Shown here: positions 7,099 through 15,184 of the stretch, piece after piece | How positions within the stretch are numbered: the stretch's first letter is position 1 | Layout of the letters: the number at the start of each line of letters is the position of its first letter | Source of the DNA: Phycisphaeraceae bacterium | Lineage (GTDB): Bacteria > Planctomycetota > Phycisphaerae > Phycisphaerales > Phycisphaeraceae | NCBI GenBank assembly: GCA_028277745.1 | Contig: JANQFR010000006.1 | Coordinates: forward strand, 1-45,904 | Direction of reading: 5' to 3' | DNA: 45,904 nt | The notes under the pieces: model-generated | Seen by the model: only the letters and a program-made list of their open reading frames with translations | Databases searched by the model: none | Told to the model about the DNA's origin: nothing | Position numbers and translations under genes: made by a program

Positions 7099-7785
7099 GT
7101 GCTGAAGTGGCTTCGATCATGGTTCGCCAAGGGGCCAGGCAATCATCCTGCGTCAACGGACTTCGACGCCATCAAGTCAGAAGTCGAACGGGTCCTTGAA
7201 CTGGATTTGTCCTCCGACGAATCCCGTGAAGAACATGGCGGATTCGTGTTAAACGTGCTCCGCCGTCTCGATGTGGAAATCGAGAACATCAGGCGGCAGG
7301 CGAACGGTTATCCTGCAAATCCCATCTCGGCGCTCGTGTGGGTGAACGGCGCGGGCTACGGCAATCTCGCACGTGCGCTGACCGGTCATTTTCAGAATGC
7401 CGGCTGGCTTAAACGCGAAGAAAATGCCAGTGCCCTGTGGGCGAAAGTGACACTCGCGGTCTGCTCGCATTATCACCACATGGTCGGCCCCGCCATGCTG
7501 GCGAATGCCGACTGCCATGATCGGCTTGGCAACGCTGACCGGGCCGGAGACATGTACGGCGGCGTGGTCAAGGACTTTGCGTTTATCGCAGATGACTGGG
7601 CCAACGAACCAGATCCCCCCCACGACGAAGACCGTCTCGCACTTGAATCGCTTCAGACGGCCATAGAGCGTCTCCTGACACGCGGCGTCCGCGACCTTGA
7701 CGGCATGGATTTGGCGTCAATTCAGGCTCAAGCCGAGACCGTTCTGTCGCGACCACGGCTAGACCAACCGCAAGAAGACGGCTAA
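7099..7785 (+). CDS. hypothetical protein, last cassette-like unit
   Basis: The GTG at 7099 begins a 228-residue protein that is mostly alpha-helical, with segments such as LANADCHDRLGNADRAGDMY that look like tetratricopeptide-type helix pairs. There is no signal peptide and no recognisable catalytic motif. It resembles helical proteins of unknown function found singly in cassette arrays. The region just after its stop (CTAACGGGGGACGC...) could be a degenerate fifth repeat, but the match is poor. Confidence 0.65.
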   Translation: MLKWLRSWFAKGPGNHPASTDFDAIKSEVERVLELDLSSDESREEHGGFVLNVLRRLDVEIENIRRQANGYPANPISALVWVNGAGYGNLARALTGHFQNAGWLKREENASALWAKVTLAVCSHYHHMVGPAMLANADCHDRLGNADRAGDMYGGVVKDFAFIADDWANEPDPPHDEDRLALESLQTAIERLLTRGVRDLDGMDLASIQAQAETVLSRPRLDQPQEDG

Positions 7786-8022
7786 CGGGGGACGCTATGA
7801 CGACAGGTTGTGTCTCGATCCCAATGGCTTCGTTCCCCATGACGAGCGTGCAATCGTGTCGCAGCGGTGGGGCGCGGCATCGGTGTGTTCCGACCGTCGG
7901 TTTTCCCCGCCACAGATGACGGTCCCGCCGGATTGGGGTAAGATACGTTCTTGGCCGCCAGCGTCGAGGCGTTTTTTGAACCCCGGCGCAAGTCCGCGTA
8001 AACCGTTGAAATTCAAATACTA

Positions 8023-8096
8023 GCGGGTGTAGCTCAGTTGGATAGAGCGCCGGTTTCCGGAACCGAAGGTCGCAGGTTCGAGCCCTGCCATCCGCA
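8023..8096 (+). tRNA. tRNA-Arg(CCG)
   Basis: Acceptor GCGGGTG pairs with CATCCGC (one G-T). D-arm GCTC...GAGC, anticodon loop TTCCGGA (anticodon CCG) and T-arm GCAGG-TTCGAGC-CCTGC are all present, with discriminator A. The bottom pair of the anticodon stem is a C-A mismatch. CCA is not encoded. Confidence 0.93.
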
Positions 8097-8120
8097 TTGA
8101 CGTAGTCGGTCTTGAAGCTT

Positions 8121-8189
8121 TAGCGGCTAGCTTTTAGCCGTTAGCCATGAACTCTTGGGTTCGAGCTTGGCCGCGGGGCCTGCCCCGCG
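8121..8189. repeat. paired intergenic hairpins after tRNA-Arg
   Basis: Two hairpins stand between the tRNAs. TAGCGGCTA/TAGCCGTTA (8121-8143) has a 5-base loop and one G-T pair. CGCGGGGC/GCCCCGCG (8172-8189) is a perfect 8-base match. Neither is followed by a T-run. They resemble dispersed palindromes more than terminators. Confidence 0.55.
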
Positions 8190-8231
8190 CTCAGGCTAAC
8201 CACTAGCAGCTAAAAACGAACTCCTACAAGA

Positions 8232-8305
8232 TGACCCCGGTGAGACTCGAACTCACACTGGACGCATTTTAAGTGCGCTGCCTCTGCCGATTGGGCTACG
8301 GGGTC
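8232..8305 (-). tRNA. short-variable-loop tRNA with UAA anticodon (nominal Leu)
   Basis: Read on the minus strand the cloverleaf is complete: acceptor GACCCCG/CGGGGTC, D-arm GCC...GGC with AATCGGCAGA loop, anticodon stem GCGCA/TGCGT around CTTAAAA, five-base variable loop CCAGT, T-arm GTGAG-TTCGAGT-CTCAC and discriminator A. The anticodon is UAA, which reads leucine UUA/UUG. Normal leucine tRNAs have a long variable arm, as does the tRNA-Leu(UAG) at 22026-22109, and this one does not. The gene call is firm; which amino acid it carries is uncertain. Confidence 0.85.
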
Positions 8306-8504
8306 TAAACGGGTCTCATGATAACAGTATCCGGTGAGTCGGCGCGTGGCGGGCTTCAACGGCGGCGTTGAAACACGGACCGATCCGATCTCATCGGGCT
8401 GCCCGGGGGCTGCATCGATTGCGACCCAAGTCGTCATTCATCACAGAAAATCACTCACGCCAAATACCACAAATACGTCGCGCCGATGCCTTGGATCAAG
8501 AGGC

Positions 8505-8533
8505 TTGACAAACCCAAACAAAATATTTACATT
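8505..8533 (+). promoter_or_regulatory. probable sigma-70 promoter of the export-like operon
   Basis: A perfect TTGACA (8505-8510) is followed after 17 bases by TACATT (8528-8533) in an AT-rich stretch. Transcription would start near 8540, leaving a leader of about 100 bases before the DUF3467 gene. It is the only clear promoter in the 338-base gap 8306-8643; the rest of the gap holds a small TTCAACG/CGTTGAA hairpin near 8352-8370 and nothing else I can identify. Confidence 0.65.
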
Positions 8534-8643
8534 AATGATGGGTGAATCCAGGATTTCATCCCACAGATCAGAAATGATTCATGTATAGTAAAAATCACTC
8601 TGTTCTAAATTCCGGAACCTTAATTTATTGGAGAAGCGTGATT

Positions 8644-9024
8644 ATGCCCGAGGAAGCAACCCCGACGATCGACGAGGCGGAAAATCAGGACACGCCCCAG
8701 CCTTCGAAACGGCAGGTCCGCGTCCGGATCAACGACCGGGACGCCAAAACCGTTTACGTCAACGCGTTCCGCAGCAACGCGTCGGTGGACGAGGTGATCC
8801 TCGACCTTGGGCTGAATGTCACCGTGCCGACCGGCGGCGCCGGCGAAGACGAGGGCGTCAGCAGCGAGGTCCGGTTCGACATCACCGATCGGGTGGTGAT
8901 GAACTTCTACACCGCCAAGCGGATGGCCCTGCTGCTGGGCAACCTGGTCCGCCAGCACGAGCAGCAATTCGGCGAGTTGAAGCTGAACGCCGCCGACCGG
9001 ATCGTCCAACCCCCGCAGAACTGA
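8644..9024 (+). CDS. DUF3467 domain protein, first gene of the SecA/HlyD operon
   Basis: The start at 8644 (MPEEATPTID) has GGAG 10 bases upstream; the frame is open further upstream but lies beyond the ribosome-binding site. The 126-residue protein has an acidic disordered N-terminus, then a DUF3467-like core: VRVRINDRDAKTVYVNAF, a beta strand with SVDEVILDLG, and MNFYTAKRMALLLGNLV. It is cytoplasmic, with no signal or membrane helix. DUF3467 has no assigned biochemical role. Its place at the head of the operon, 34 bases before the GAF/HlyD gene, suggests an accessory or substrate-handling part of that machinery. Confidence 0.85.
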   Translation: MPEEATPTIDEAENQDTPQPSKRQVRVRINDRDAKTVYVNAFRSNASVDEVILDLGLNVTVPTGGAGEDEGVSSEVRFDITDRVVMNFYTAKRMALLLGNLVRQHEQQFGELKLNAADRIVQPPQN

Positions 9025-9058
9025 CACATGAGCCGTCGGGCTGATGGAGTGAACCGGG

Positions 9059-10939
9059 ATGGCGCATCAGACCAATGCGGACGCCACGCGGTCGAGCGCG
9101 GCTGAGATTGTCTCGCGGCTGATCCGCTTTGAAGGGTCGGCCGGCGCCATGCTCGAGCAGGTGCTGGCGGCGCAGTGCCGGCTCGGCCGGGCGGAAGCCG
9201 CCGCCATCATCCGCCCGGGCGGCGAGGGCGGCGCGGAGGTGCTGGGCGTGCATCCCCTGCCGCCGGCGAACCCGGATGGACAGCGGACCCTTCCGGCGTG
9301 GCTGGCGCGGGCGCTTCAGCAGATCCGCGTTCAGGGCGTCGGCGGACAGGCCGCCGCCCTGCCGCTGCACGATGGAACCCAGCTCTACGGCCAAGCGGCC
9401 AAAGAACACATCGTCACCCTGCCGATGCGGGGGGAGGGCGGCTCGGCGTGGCTGGGGCTCTACCTGTTGACCACCCGCGACCCCGCGGCCGTGGAAAGCA
9501 GCCTGGAGCGGCTGGAGCTGACCGAGCCGCTGTTCGCGCTGTACGACACGCGGCGGATGACGCGTGAGAAGCTCGAAGGCGTCGGGCTGATGAACGCCGG
9601 GATCGAGGTGCTCACCGCGGTCAACAACCAGAAACGCTTCCGGGCCGCGGCGATGGCGTTCTGCAACGAGGTCCACACGCGGTGGGGGACTCAACGCGTC
9701 AGCGTCGGATTCCTCACCGGGCGGTCCGTGAAGTTGCGGGCGATGAGCCATACCGAGCATATCAATCGCAAGATGAAGCTCGTGCAGGACCTTGAAGGGG
9801 TCATGGAGGAGAGCGTGGACCAGGAGGTGGAGATCGCCTGGCCCTGCCCCCCGGAGGCGATGGTGGTCACCCGGTCCGCGGAACGCCTGGCGAAGGACCA
9901 CGGGCCGCTGACGGTCGCGACGTTCCCGTTGTGGCGCGGGGGCAAGGTGATCGGGGCGGTCACGATCGAGCGTGATGCGGAGCGGCCGATGACGACGCGC
10001 GAGGTGGAGGGCCTGCGGCTGGCGTGCAACATCTGCGGCCCGCCGCTGATGGAGCTGTATGAAAACGACCGGTGGTTCGGTGCGAAGCTGGCGGCCGGCA
10101 CGCGGCGGATGGCGGCGACGGCGGTCGGGCCGGAGCACACCTGGCTCAAGCTCGGGGCCGTGGCGGGGGCGATCTTCCTCGCGGTGATCACCCTGGGCCG
10201 CGGCGCCGACCGGGTGTCCGCCCCGTTCGTGGTCGAGGCCACGCAGCGGCAGATCGTCTCGGCGCCGTTTGACGGCTACCTCAAAACCGTTCACGTCAGC
10301 CCCGGCGACGAGGTCCGGCCCGAGGACACGGAACTGGCGGAGCTGGAGACGGCCGAGCTGCGCCTCCAGCTCGCCCGGCTGCGCGCCGACCGGCTGCAGG
10401 CCGAGAAAAAGGCGGCGATGGAGCGGCGGTCGGGCAAGATCGTCGAGCAGCAGATCGCCGACGCCGAGGCGGCCCGGGTCCTGGCGGAGGAGCGGCTGGT
10501 TGAGCACCAGATCGAGATGGCGTCGATCATGTCGCCGATGGGCGGCATCGTCCTCGAGGGCGACCTGAAGCGGCGCGTCGGCGGGTCGGTCAGCAAGGGC
10601 GACATCCTGTTCGAGGTGGTCCCCACCGAGGGGCTGCGGGCCGAGCTGATGGTGCCCGAAGACCGGGTGACCGAGCTGGCGGTGGGCGACCGGGGCGAGC
10701 TGGCGTCGGCGGCGAACCCGGGCGATTACATCGGCTTCACCGTGGACAAGATCGAACCCCTGGCGGAAGTGGTGGAGGCCCAGAACGTGTTCAAGGTGCG
10801 GGCAACCCTGGACCGGATCCCGCCGTGGCTGAGGCCGGGCATGGAAGGGGTGGCCAAGGTGGACGTCGGGCGGGCCAGCTTCCTGTGGCTGTGGACGCGA
10901 GACGCGGTGAACTGGGTGCGGATGAAGCTGTGGTGGTGA
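9059..10939 (+). CDS. GAF-domain/HlyD membrane fusion protein
   Basis: The 626-residue product starts at MAHQTNADAT with GGAG upstream. Residues about 20-170 and 180-345 look like one or two cytoplasmic GAF-type sensor domains (TFPLWRGGKVIGAVTIE is typical). A single membrane helix follows at about 361-381. From 388 the protein is an HlyD-type adaptor: SAPFDGYLKTVHVSPGDEV half of the lipoyl-like hybrid motif, a coiled coil (about 424-487), SPMGGIV for the second half, then beta-barrel domains ending MEGVAKVDVG. The layout puts a sensory domain inside the cell and an adaptor outside the inner membrane. In this operon it likely bridges to an outer-membrane channel that is not encoded nearby. 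Confidence 0.85.
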   Translation: MAHQTNADATRSSAAEIVSRLIRFEGSAGAMLEQVLAAQCRLGRAEAAAIIRPGGEGGAEVLGVHPLPPANPDGQRTLPAWLARALQQIRVQGVGGQAAALPLHDGTQLYGQAAKEHIVTLPMRGEGGSAWLGLYLLTTRDPAAVESSLERLELTEPLFALYDTRRMTREKLEGVGLMNAGIEVLTAVNNQKRFRAAAMAFCNEVHTRWGTQRVSVGFLTGRSVKLRAMSHTEHINRKMKLVQDLEGVMEESVDQEVEIAWPCPPEAMVVTRSAERLAKDHGPLTVATFPLWRGGKVIGAVTIERDAERPMTTREVEGLRLACNICGPPLMELYENDRWFGAKLAAGTRRMAATAVGPEHTWLKLGAVAGAIFLAVITLGRGADRVSAPFVVEATQRQIVSAPFDGYLKTVHVSPGDEVRPEDTELAELETAELRLQLARLRADRLQAEKKAAMERRSGKIVEQQIADAEAARVLAEERLVEHQIEMASIMSPMGGIVLEGDLKRRVGGSVSKGDILFEVVPTEGLRAELMVPEDRVTELAVGDRGELASAANPGDYIGFTVDKIEPLAEVVEAQNVFKVRATLDRIPPWLRPGMEGVAKVDVGRASFLWLWTRDAVNWVRMKLWW

Positions 10940-10954
10940 CGCGGGAGTTGCAGG

Positions 10955-13141
10955 ATGGCGTTTGAGCGGCCGACGTTCAGTGACCAATGGCACCGCGTGG
11001 CCGAGTTGAGGCCGCGGCTGCGGTCGCTGGTGCAGAGCTCGCGCCAGCAGTACCGCGGGCATACCTGGTACATCTTCCGCGATCCGTCCAACAACAAGTT
11101 CTCGCGCGTCGACGACGCCGGCCACCGGTTCATCGGCATGCTCGACGGCCGACGCACGGTCGACGAGGTGTGGAAGGCGTGCTGCGAGCAACTGGGCGAC
11201 CGGGCGCCGACCCAGGGCGAAGCGGTCCAGCTCCTCGGCCAGCTCTACGCCAGCAACCTGCTCGAGGCGGACCTGCCCGCGGACGCGGCCGGGATGTTCC
11301 GGCGCCGGACCAAGCGGATCCGGCGTGAGGTCGGCGGGTACATCATGGGCCTGCTGTTCGCCCGCATCCCGCTGTGGGACCCGGACCGGTTCCTCAACCG
11401 CTGGGTCAAGCTGGTCGGCTGGTGCTTCGGGCCGATCGGGATCGCGCTGTGGTCGGTGCTCCTGTTCTGCGGCCTGATGTCGCTGGCGGGCAAAGGCGGC
11501 CAACTCGTCAATCAGACCGAGGGCGTGCTCAGCCCCGGCAACCTGCCCTGGCTCTACGTCTCGATGGTGGTGCTGAAGCTGGTCCACGAGCTGGGCCACG
11601 GCTTCTGCTGCAAGCACTTCGGCCGGCGCCGCCACGCCGGGGGCGAGGTGCACACGCTGGGGATCATGTTCATGGTCCTCATGCCGGTGCCGTACGTCGA
11701 CGCGAGCAGCGCCTGGTCCCTGCCCAGCAAGTGGCAGCGCGCCTTCATCGGCGCCGCGGGCATGTACGCCGAGCTTGCGGTCGCCTCGATCGCCGCGATT
11801 ATCTGGGCCAACTCGGCGTCGGGCACGCTGGTTCACGCCCTGGCCTACAACGCCATCTTCATCGCCGGGGTGTCGACCCTGCTGTTCAACCTCAACCCGC
11901 TCATCAAGTTCGACGGCTACTACATCCTCAGCGACCTGATCGAGTCGCCGAACCTGATGCAGCGCAGCAAGGACATGCTCTACTACGTGGTGAAGAAGTA
12001 CGCCTTCGGCGTCAAGCGGCCGCGGAAGCCGACCGACGGCCGGCGCGAGCAGGCGTGGCTCATCACCTACGCCATCCTCTCGAGCATCTACCGCGTCTTC
12101 CTTTCGGTGACCATCTTCTTCTTCATCGCCGACAAGCTGTTCTTTGTCGGCATGATGATGGCGGCGCTCGCGATCGTCGGGTGGGTGGTGGTGCCGCTGG
12201 GCAAGTTCACGCATTACCTGACGGTCGGGCCCGAGCTGGTCCGGGTCCGCAGCCGGGCGTTGGGGGTCACGCTGGGGACGGTGGCGGCGTTGGTGGTGAT
12301 CCTCGGCTTCATCCCGGTCGCGGAGCGCGACCGGGCCGAGGGGGTGGTGGAGCCGCGGGAGATCGTGGCGGTCCACGCCGGCGCCGACGGTTTCATCCGC
12401 CGCATGCTGCCGTCGAATTCGGCGGTCCTGGCGGGGGAAGACGCCCTGTTCGTCAGCGAGGACCGGGAGCTCGAATCCCGCCGCGATCAGTTGATCGCGA
12501 GGCTTCAAGAGATGCAGGCCCGGCGGCGCAGCGCCATCGTCGAGGAGACGGCCGAGGCGCAGGCGATGCTCGAACAGGTCCGGGCGCTGCACGAACAACT
12601 GGCGCGGGTCGAAAGCGACCTGGAGAAGCTGACCCGCCGGGCGCCGTTTGACGGGGTCTGGGTCTGCGGGTCGAGCGACACGTCCACGGGGATGTACCTC
12701 CGCCGCGGCGAGGCGATGGGCTACGTGGCGACACTGGATGACCTTCGGATCCGCGTGGCGGCCGACCAGTTCCTCGGGCCGCGGCTGCCGCGCGAGGCGG
12801 GGACGGTGGTGGAGTTGCGGGCGCGGAACCGCCCGGACCAGGAGATGGTGGGCCGGGTGACGCGGGTGGTGCGGGGCGGGCGGCGTCAGCTGCCCTCGCC
12901 GGCGCTGGGGCTGATGGGGGGCGGCGAACTGGCGGTGTCGAGCGACCAGCAGCAGGGGGACATGGCGGCGTCGCCGTTCTTCGAGGTGGAGATCGAGGTC
13001 GAGCCAGGCGAGGACGGGTCGCCCCCGGCGCTGTACGCGGGTCAGCGTGTGGTGGCGCGGTTCGAGTTGGGGCGGGCGCCGCTGCTGGTGCAGGGCTGGC
13101 GGGCGTTGCGTCAGGTGTTACAGGAACGGTTCCGGATCTGA
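10955..13141 (+). CDS. PqqD-like / M50 metalloprotease-like / HlyD fusion protein
   Basis: The 728-residue protein is a three-part fusion. Residues about 35-105 resemble a PqqD-type peptide-binding winged helix (YIFRDPSNNKFSRVDDAG then RRTVDEV). Residues 150-450 form a multipass membrane core of the M50 site-2 protease family with HELGH at 211-215 and NLNPLIKFDGYY at 312-323, so both zinc-binding motifs are intact. From about 455 an HlyD-like adaptor follows (EPREIVAVHAGADGFI, coiled coil, RAPFDGVW). Related M50-HlyD fusions are known in bacteriocin-type peptide export and immunity loci. Here the protein is the candidate membrane core of the operon, either processing or conducting a substrate. 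The upstream gene ends 15 bases away. Confidence 0.87.
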   Translation: MAFERPTFSDQWHRVAELRPRLRSLVQSSRQQYRGHTWYIFRDPSNNKFSRVDDAGHRFIGMLDGRRTVDEVWKACCEQLGDRAPTQGEAVQLLGQLYASNLLEADLPADAAGMFRRRTKRIRREVGGYIMGLLFARIPLWDPDRFLNRWVKLVGWCFGPIGIALWSVLLFCGLMSLAGKGGQLVNQTEGVLSPGNLPWLYVSMVVLKLVHELGHGFCCKHFGRRRHAGGEVHTLGIMFMVLMPVPYVDASSAWSLPSKWQRAFIGAAGMYAELAVASIAAIIWANSASGTLVHALAYNAIFIAGVSTLLFNLNPLIKFDGYYILSDLIESPNLMQRSKDMLYYVVKKYAFGVKRPRKPTDGRREQAWLITYAILSSIYRVFLSVTIFFFIADKLFFVGMMMAALAIVGWVVVPLGKFTHYLTVGPELVRVRSRALGVTLGTVAALVVILGFIPVAERDRAEGVVEPREIVAVHAGADGFIRRMLPSNSAVLAGEDALFVSEDRELESRRDQLIARLQEMQARRRSAIVEETAEAQAMLEQVRALHEQLARVESDLEKLTRRAPFDGVWVCGSSDTSTGMYLRRGEAMGYVATLDDLRIRVAADQFLGPRLPREAGTVVELRARNRPDQEMVGRVTRVVRGGRRQLPSPALGLMGGGELAVSSDQQQGDMAASPFFEVEIEVEPGEDGSPPALYAGQRVVARFELGRAPLLVQGWRALRQVLQERFRI

Positions 13142-13145
13142 AGTG

Positions 13146-15161
13146 ATGGATCATGTGCGTCTTCGTCAACCGGGTGAGTCTCGGGTCCGCCAGGACGCGG
13201 GATCGCCGTTCGCCTCGGCGCAGGCGTGGCGGGCGTCGCTGAGCCATCAGCCGTTGAAGCCGCCGCCGACCGGCGCCGACGCGGCGTGGGATACGGTGAT
13301 GAGCCACATCCTGTGCCGCGTGCCGCGCCGCCGACGGGTGCTGCGGCGGGCCCGGCAGGTGGTCGCGCTGGAGGGCGAGGTGGCGGGCTACGGCAGCGAT
13401 CGGCTCGTAGATGAAGCCGACCGGCTGCGGACCGTGTTCCGACGGCGGCGCGAGACGCCCGAGGAGCTGACCCTCGCGGCGGCGATCATCCGCGAAGCCG
13501 CCCGACGCCGGCTCGGGATGATGCCGTACCCGGTCCAGGTCGCCGCGGGCCTGGCCATGATCGACGGGCGGCTCGTCGAGATGGCGACCGGCGAGGGCAA
13601 AACCCTCTCGGCGGCGATCCCCGCCGTCGTGCTGGGGATGCGCGGCCGGGGGTGCCACATCATCACCGCCAACGATTACCTCGCTCAGCGCGACGCCGAA
13701 ACGATGGCGCCGCTCTACGAAGCGTTCGGCCTGTCGGTCGCCCACGTCGTCGGCGAGACCCCGCCCGACCAGCGCCAGGCCGCCTACGCCGCCGACATCA
13801 CCTACACCACCAACAAGGAGGTCGCCGCCGACTTCCTGCGCGACCGCGTGGCGATGGGCTACAACCCCGGCGTCAACGCCTCGCTGCTGGCCAGCCTCGG
13901 CGGGGCGCATCTCCGCCAAGGCCACACCGTGATGCGCGGCCTCGAGTGCGCCATCATCGACGAGGCCGACGCGATCCTGATCGATGAAGCCGGCACCCCG
14001 CTCATCCTTTCCTCCCAGGGCGAGAACACCGACGAGAAGGAGCGTTACCAGCACGCCCTCCAACTCGCCGACCGGCTCGAACGCGGCCGGGACTACCGCG
14101 TCGACCTCAAGCACCGCGAGGTCGACCTGACGCACGCCGGCCGCCGCCGCCTCACCGAGATCACCGCCGACATGACCGGCATCTGGCGCGGCTCCCGCAT
14201 TCGAGAAGAATTGGTCACCCAGGCCCTCACCGCGCGTCTGCTGTTCCTCTGCGACCAGCATTACGTGATCCAGGAAGACAAGGTCGTCATCGTCGACGAG
14301 TCGACCGGCCGGCTCATGCCCGACCGGACTTGGCGGCACGGGCTGCACCAGGTGATCGAAGTCAAGGAAGGCCTCGATCCTTCGCCCGCCCAGACAACGC
14401 TCGCCTCGATCAGCTTCCAGAAATTCTTCCGCCTCTACCGACGGCTGGCGGGCATGACCGGCACCGCGTGGGAGGCCCGGCAAGAGTTCCAGCAGACCTA
14501 TCGCCTCTCAACCGTGCGCGTCCCCACGCACCGGCCCTGCGTCCGCAAGCACCTGGCCCCGGTCATGTGCAGCGGCGTGGACGACAAGAACGCGCGGATC
14601 ATCGAGGACGTCAAGGAGTATCACGCCCTTGGCCGGCCGGTCCTGCTGGGCACGCGCAACGTGGACTCGAGCATGGCGTTAAGCCGGTTGCTCACCGAGG
14701 CCGGCCTGGCGCACGAGGTGCTCAACGCGGTCCATCACGAACACGAGGCGAAGATCATCGCCGGCGCCGGCCAGCGCGGCGCGGTCACCGTCGCCACCAA
14801 CATGGCGGGCCGGGGCACCGACATCAAGCTCGGCCCCGGCGTCGCCGAGCGCGGGGGCCTGGCGGTGATCGCCGCCGAGTTCAACGACGATCGGCGGATC
14901 GACCGCCAGCTCTTCGGCCGCGCCGGGCGGCAAGGCGATCCCGGGGCGGCCCGCGCCTATGTCTGCCCGTACGACGACCTGCTCAAGCGCCACGGCCGGG
15001 CGCTGTCGGTCAAACTCGCGGCCCGGTTCTTCGGCCCCCGGGCCGCCGTCGCCATCGCGCAGGCCCGCGCCCGCCGGCTTGCCCGCCACGCCCGGAAGTC
15101 CGTCCTCCGCTCCGACGTCTGGTCCGAACAGTTCCTCGGCTTTGTCCACCCCGACCATTGA
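13146..15161 (+). CDS. shortened SecA-type translocase ATPase
   Basis: The ATG at 13146 lies 4 bases after the previous stop, suggesting translational coupling. At 671 residues it is well below the 800-900 of housekeeping SecA. The motor is intact: Walker A MATGEGKTLSA (about 146-156), ITANDYLAQRD, the DEAD-type IIDEADAILIDEA (272 region), GTAWEARQEF, and GRAGRQGDPG (591-600) of the second nucleotide-binding fold. The end stops soon after this fold, so most of the helical wing and the Cys-rich SecB/lipid-binding tail are missing. These are features of accessory SecA2-like proteins. Its place between two HlyD-type genes suggests it powers export through this apparatus. Confidence 0.9.
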   Translation: MDHVRLRQPGESRVRQDAGSPFASAQAWRASLSHQPLKPPPTGADAAWDTVMSHILCRVPRRRRVLRRARQVVALEGEVAGYGSDRLVDEADRLRTVFRRRRETPEELTLAAAIIREAARRRLGMMPYPVQVAAGLAMIDGRLVEMATGEGKTLSAAIPAVVLGMRGRGCHIITANDYLAQRDAETMAPLYEAFGLSVAHVVGETPPDQRQAAYAADITYTTNKEVAADFLRDRVAMGYNPGVNASLLASLGGAHLRQGHTVMRGLECAIIDEADAILIDEAGTPLILSSQGENTDEKERYQHALQLADRLERGRDYRVDLKHREVDLTHAGRRRLTEITADMTGIWRGSRIREELVTQALTARLLFLCDQHYVIQEDKVVIVDESTGRLMPDRTWRHGLHQVIEVKEGLDPSPAQTTLASISFQKFFRLYRRLAGMTGTAWEARQEFQQTYRLSTVRVPTHRPCVRKHLAPVMCSGVDDKNARIIEDVKEYHALGRPVLLGTRNVDSSMALSRLLTEAGLAHEVLNAVHHEHEAKIIAGAGQRGAVTVATNMAGRGTDIKLGPGVAERGGLAVIAAEFNDDRRIDRQLFGRAGRQGDPGAARAYVCPYDDLLKRHGRALSVKLAARFFGPRAAVAIAQARARRLARHARKSVLRSDVWSEQFLGFVHPDH

Positions 15162-15184
15162 CCCGCCCCGCCCAAGGAAACCGC

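Noticed and set aside
7786..7830. Possible fifth copy of the array repeat after the last cassette-like gene
   Set aside because: Only short blocks such as GACGC and GGTTG match, and no stem can be formed.
8352..8370. TTCAACG/CGTTGAA hairpin as a terminator
   Set aside because: There is no T-run and no gene ends just before it on the plus strand.
8210..8437. Minus-strand frame over the UAA-anticodon tRNA
   Set aside because: Its best-looking stretch is a translation of the tRNA gene itself.
8882..12598. Very long minus-strand open frame opposite the DUF3467, GAF/HlyD and M50 genes
   Set aside because: It is a third-position GC artefact. The translation is low-complexity (Arg, His, Asp, Pro) without domains, and the plus-strand frames carry clear motifs.
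12453..14483. Long minus-strand open frame opposite the M50 and SecA genes
   Set aside because: It has no domains and ends in a Pro/Ala/Arg-rich run; the SecA motifs lie on the plus strand.
14330..15184. Upstream in-frame extension of the exported adaptor gene through the SecA gene
   Set aside because: The adaptor has its own ribosome-binding site and signal peptide at 15185, and the upstream frame is out of phase with SecA.
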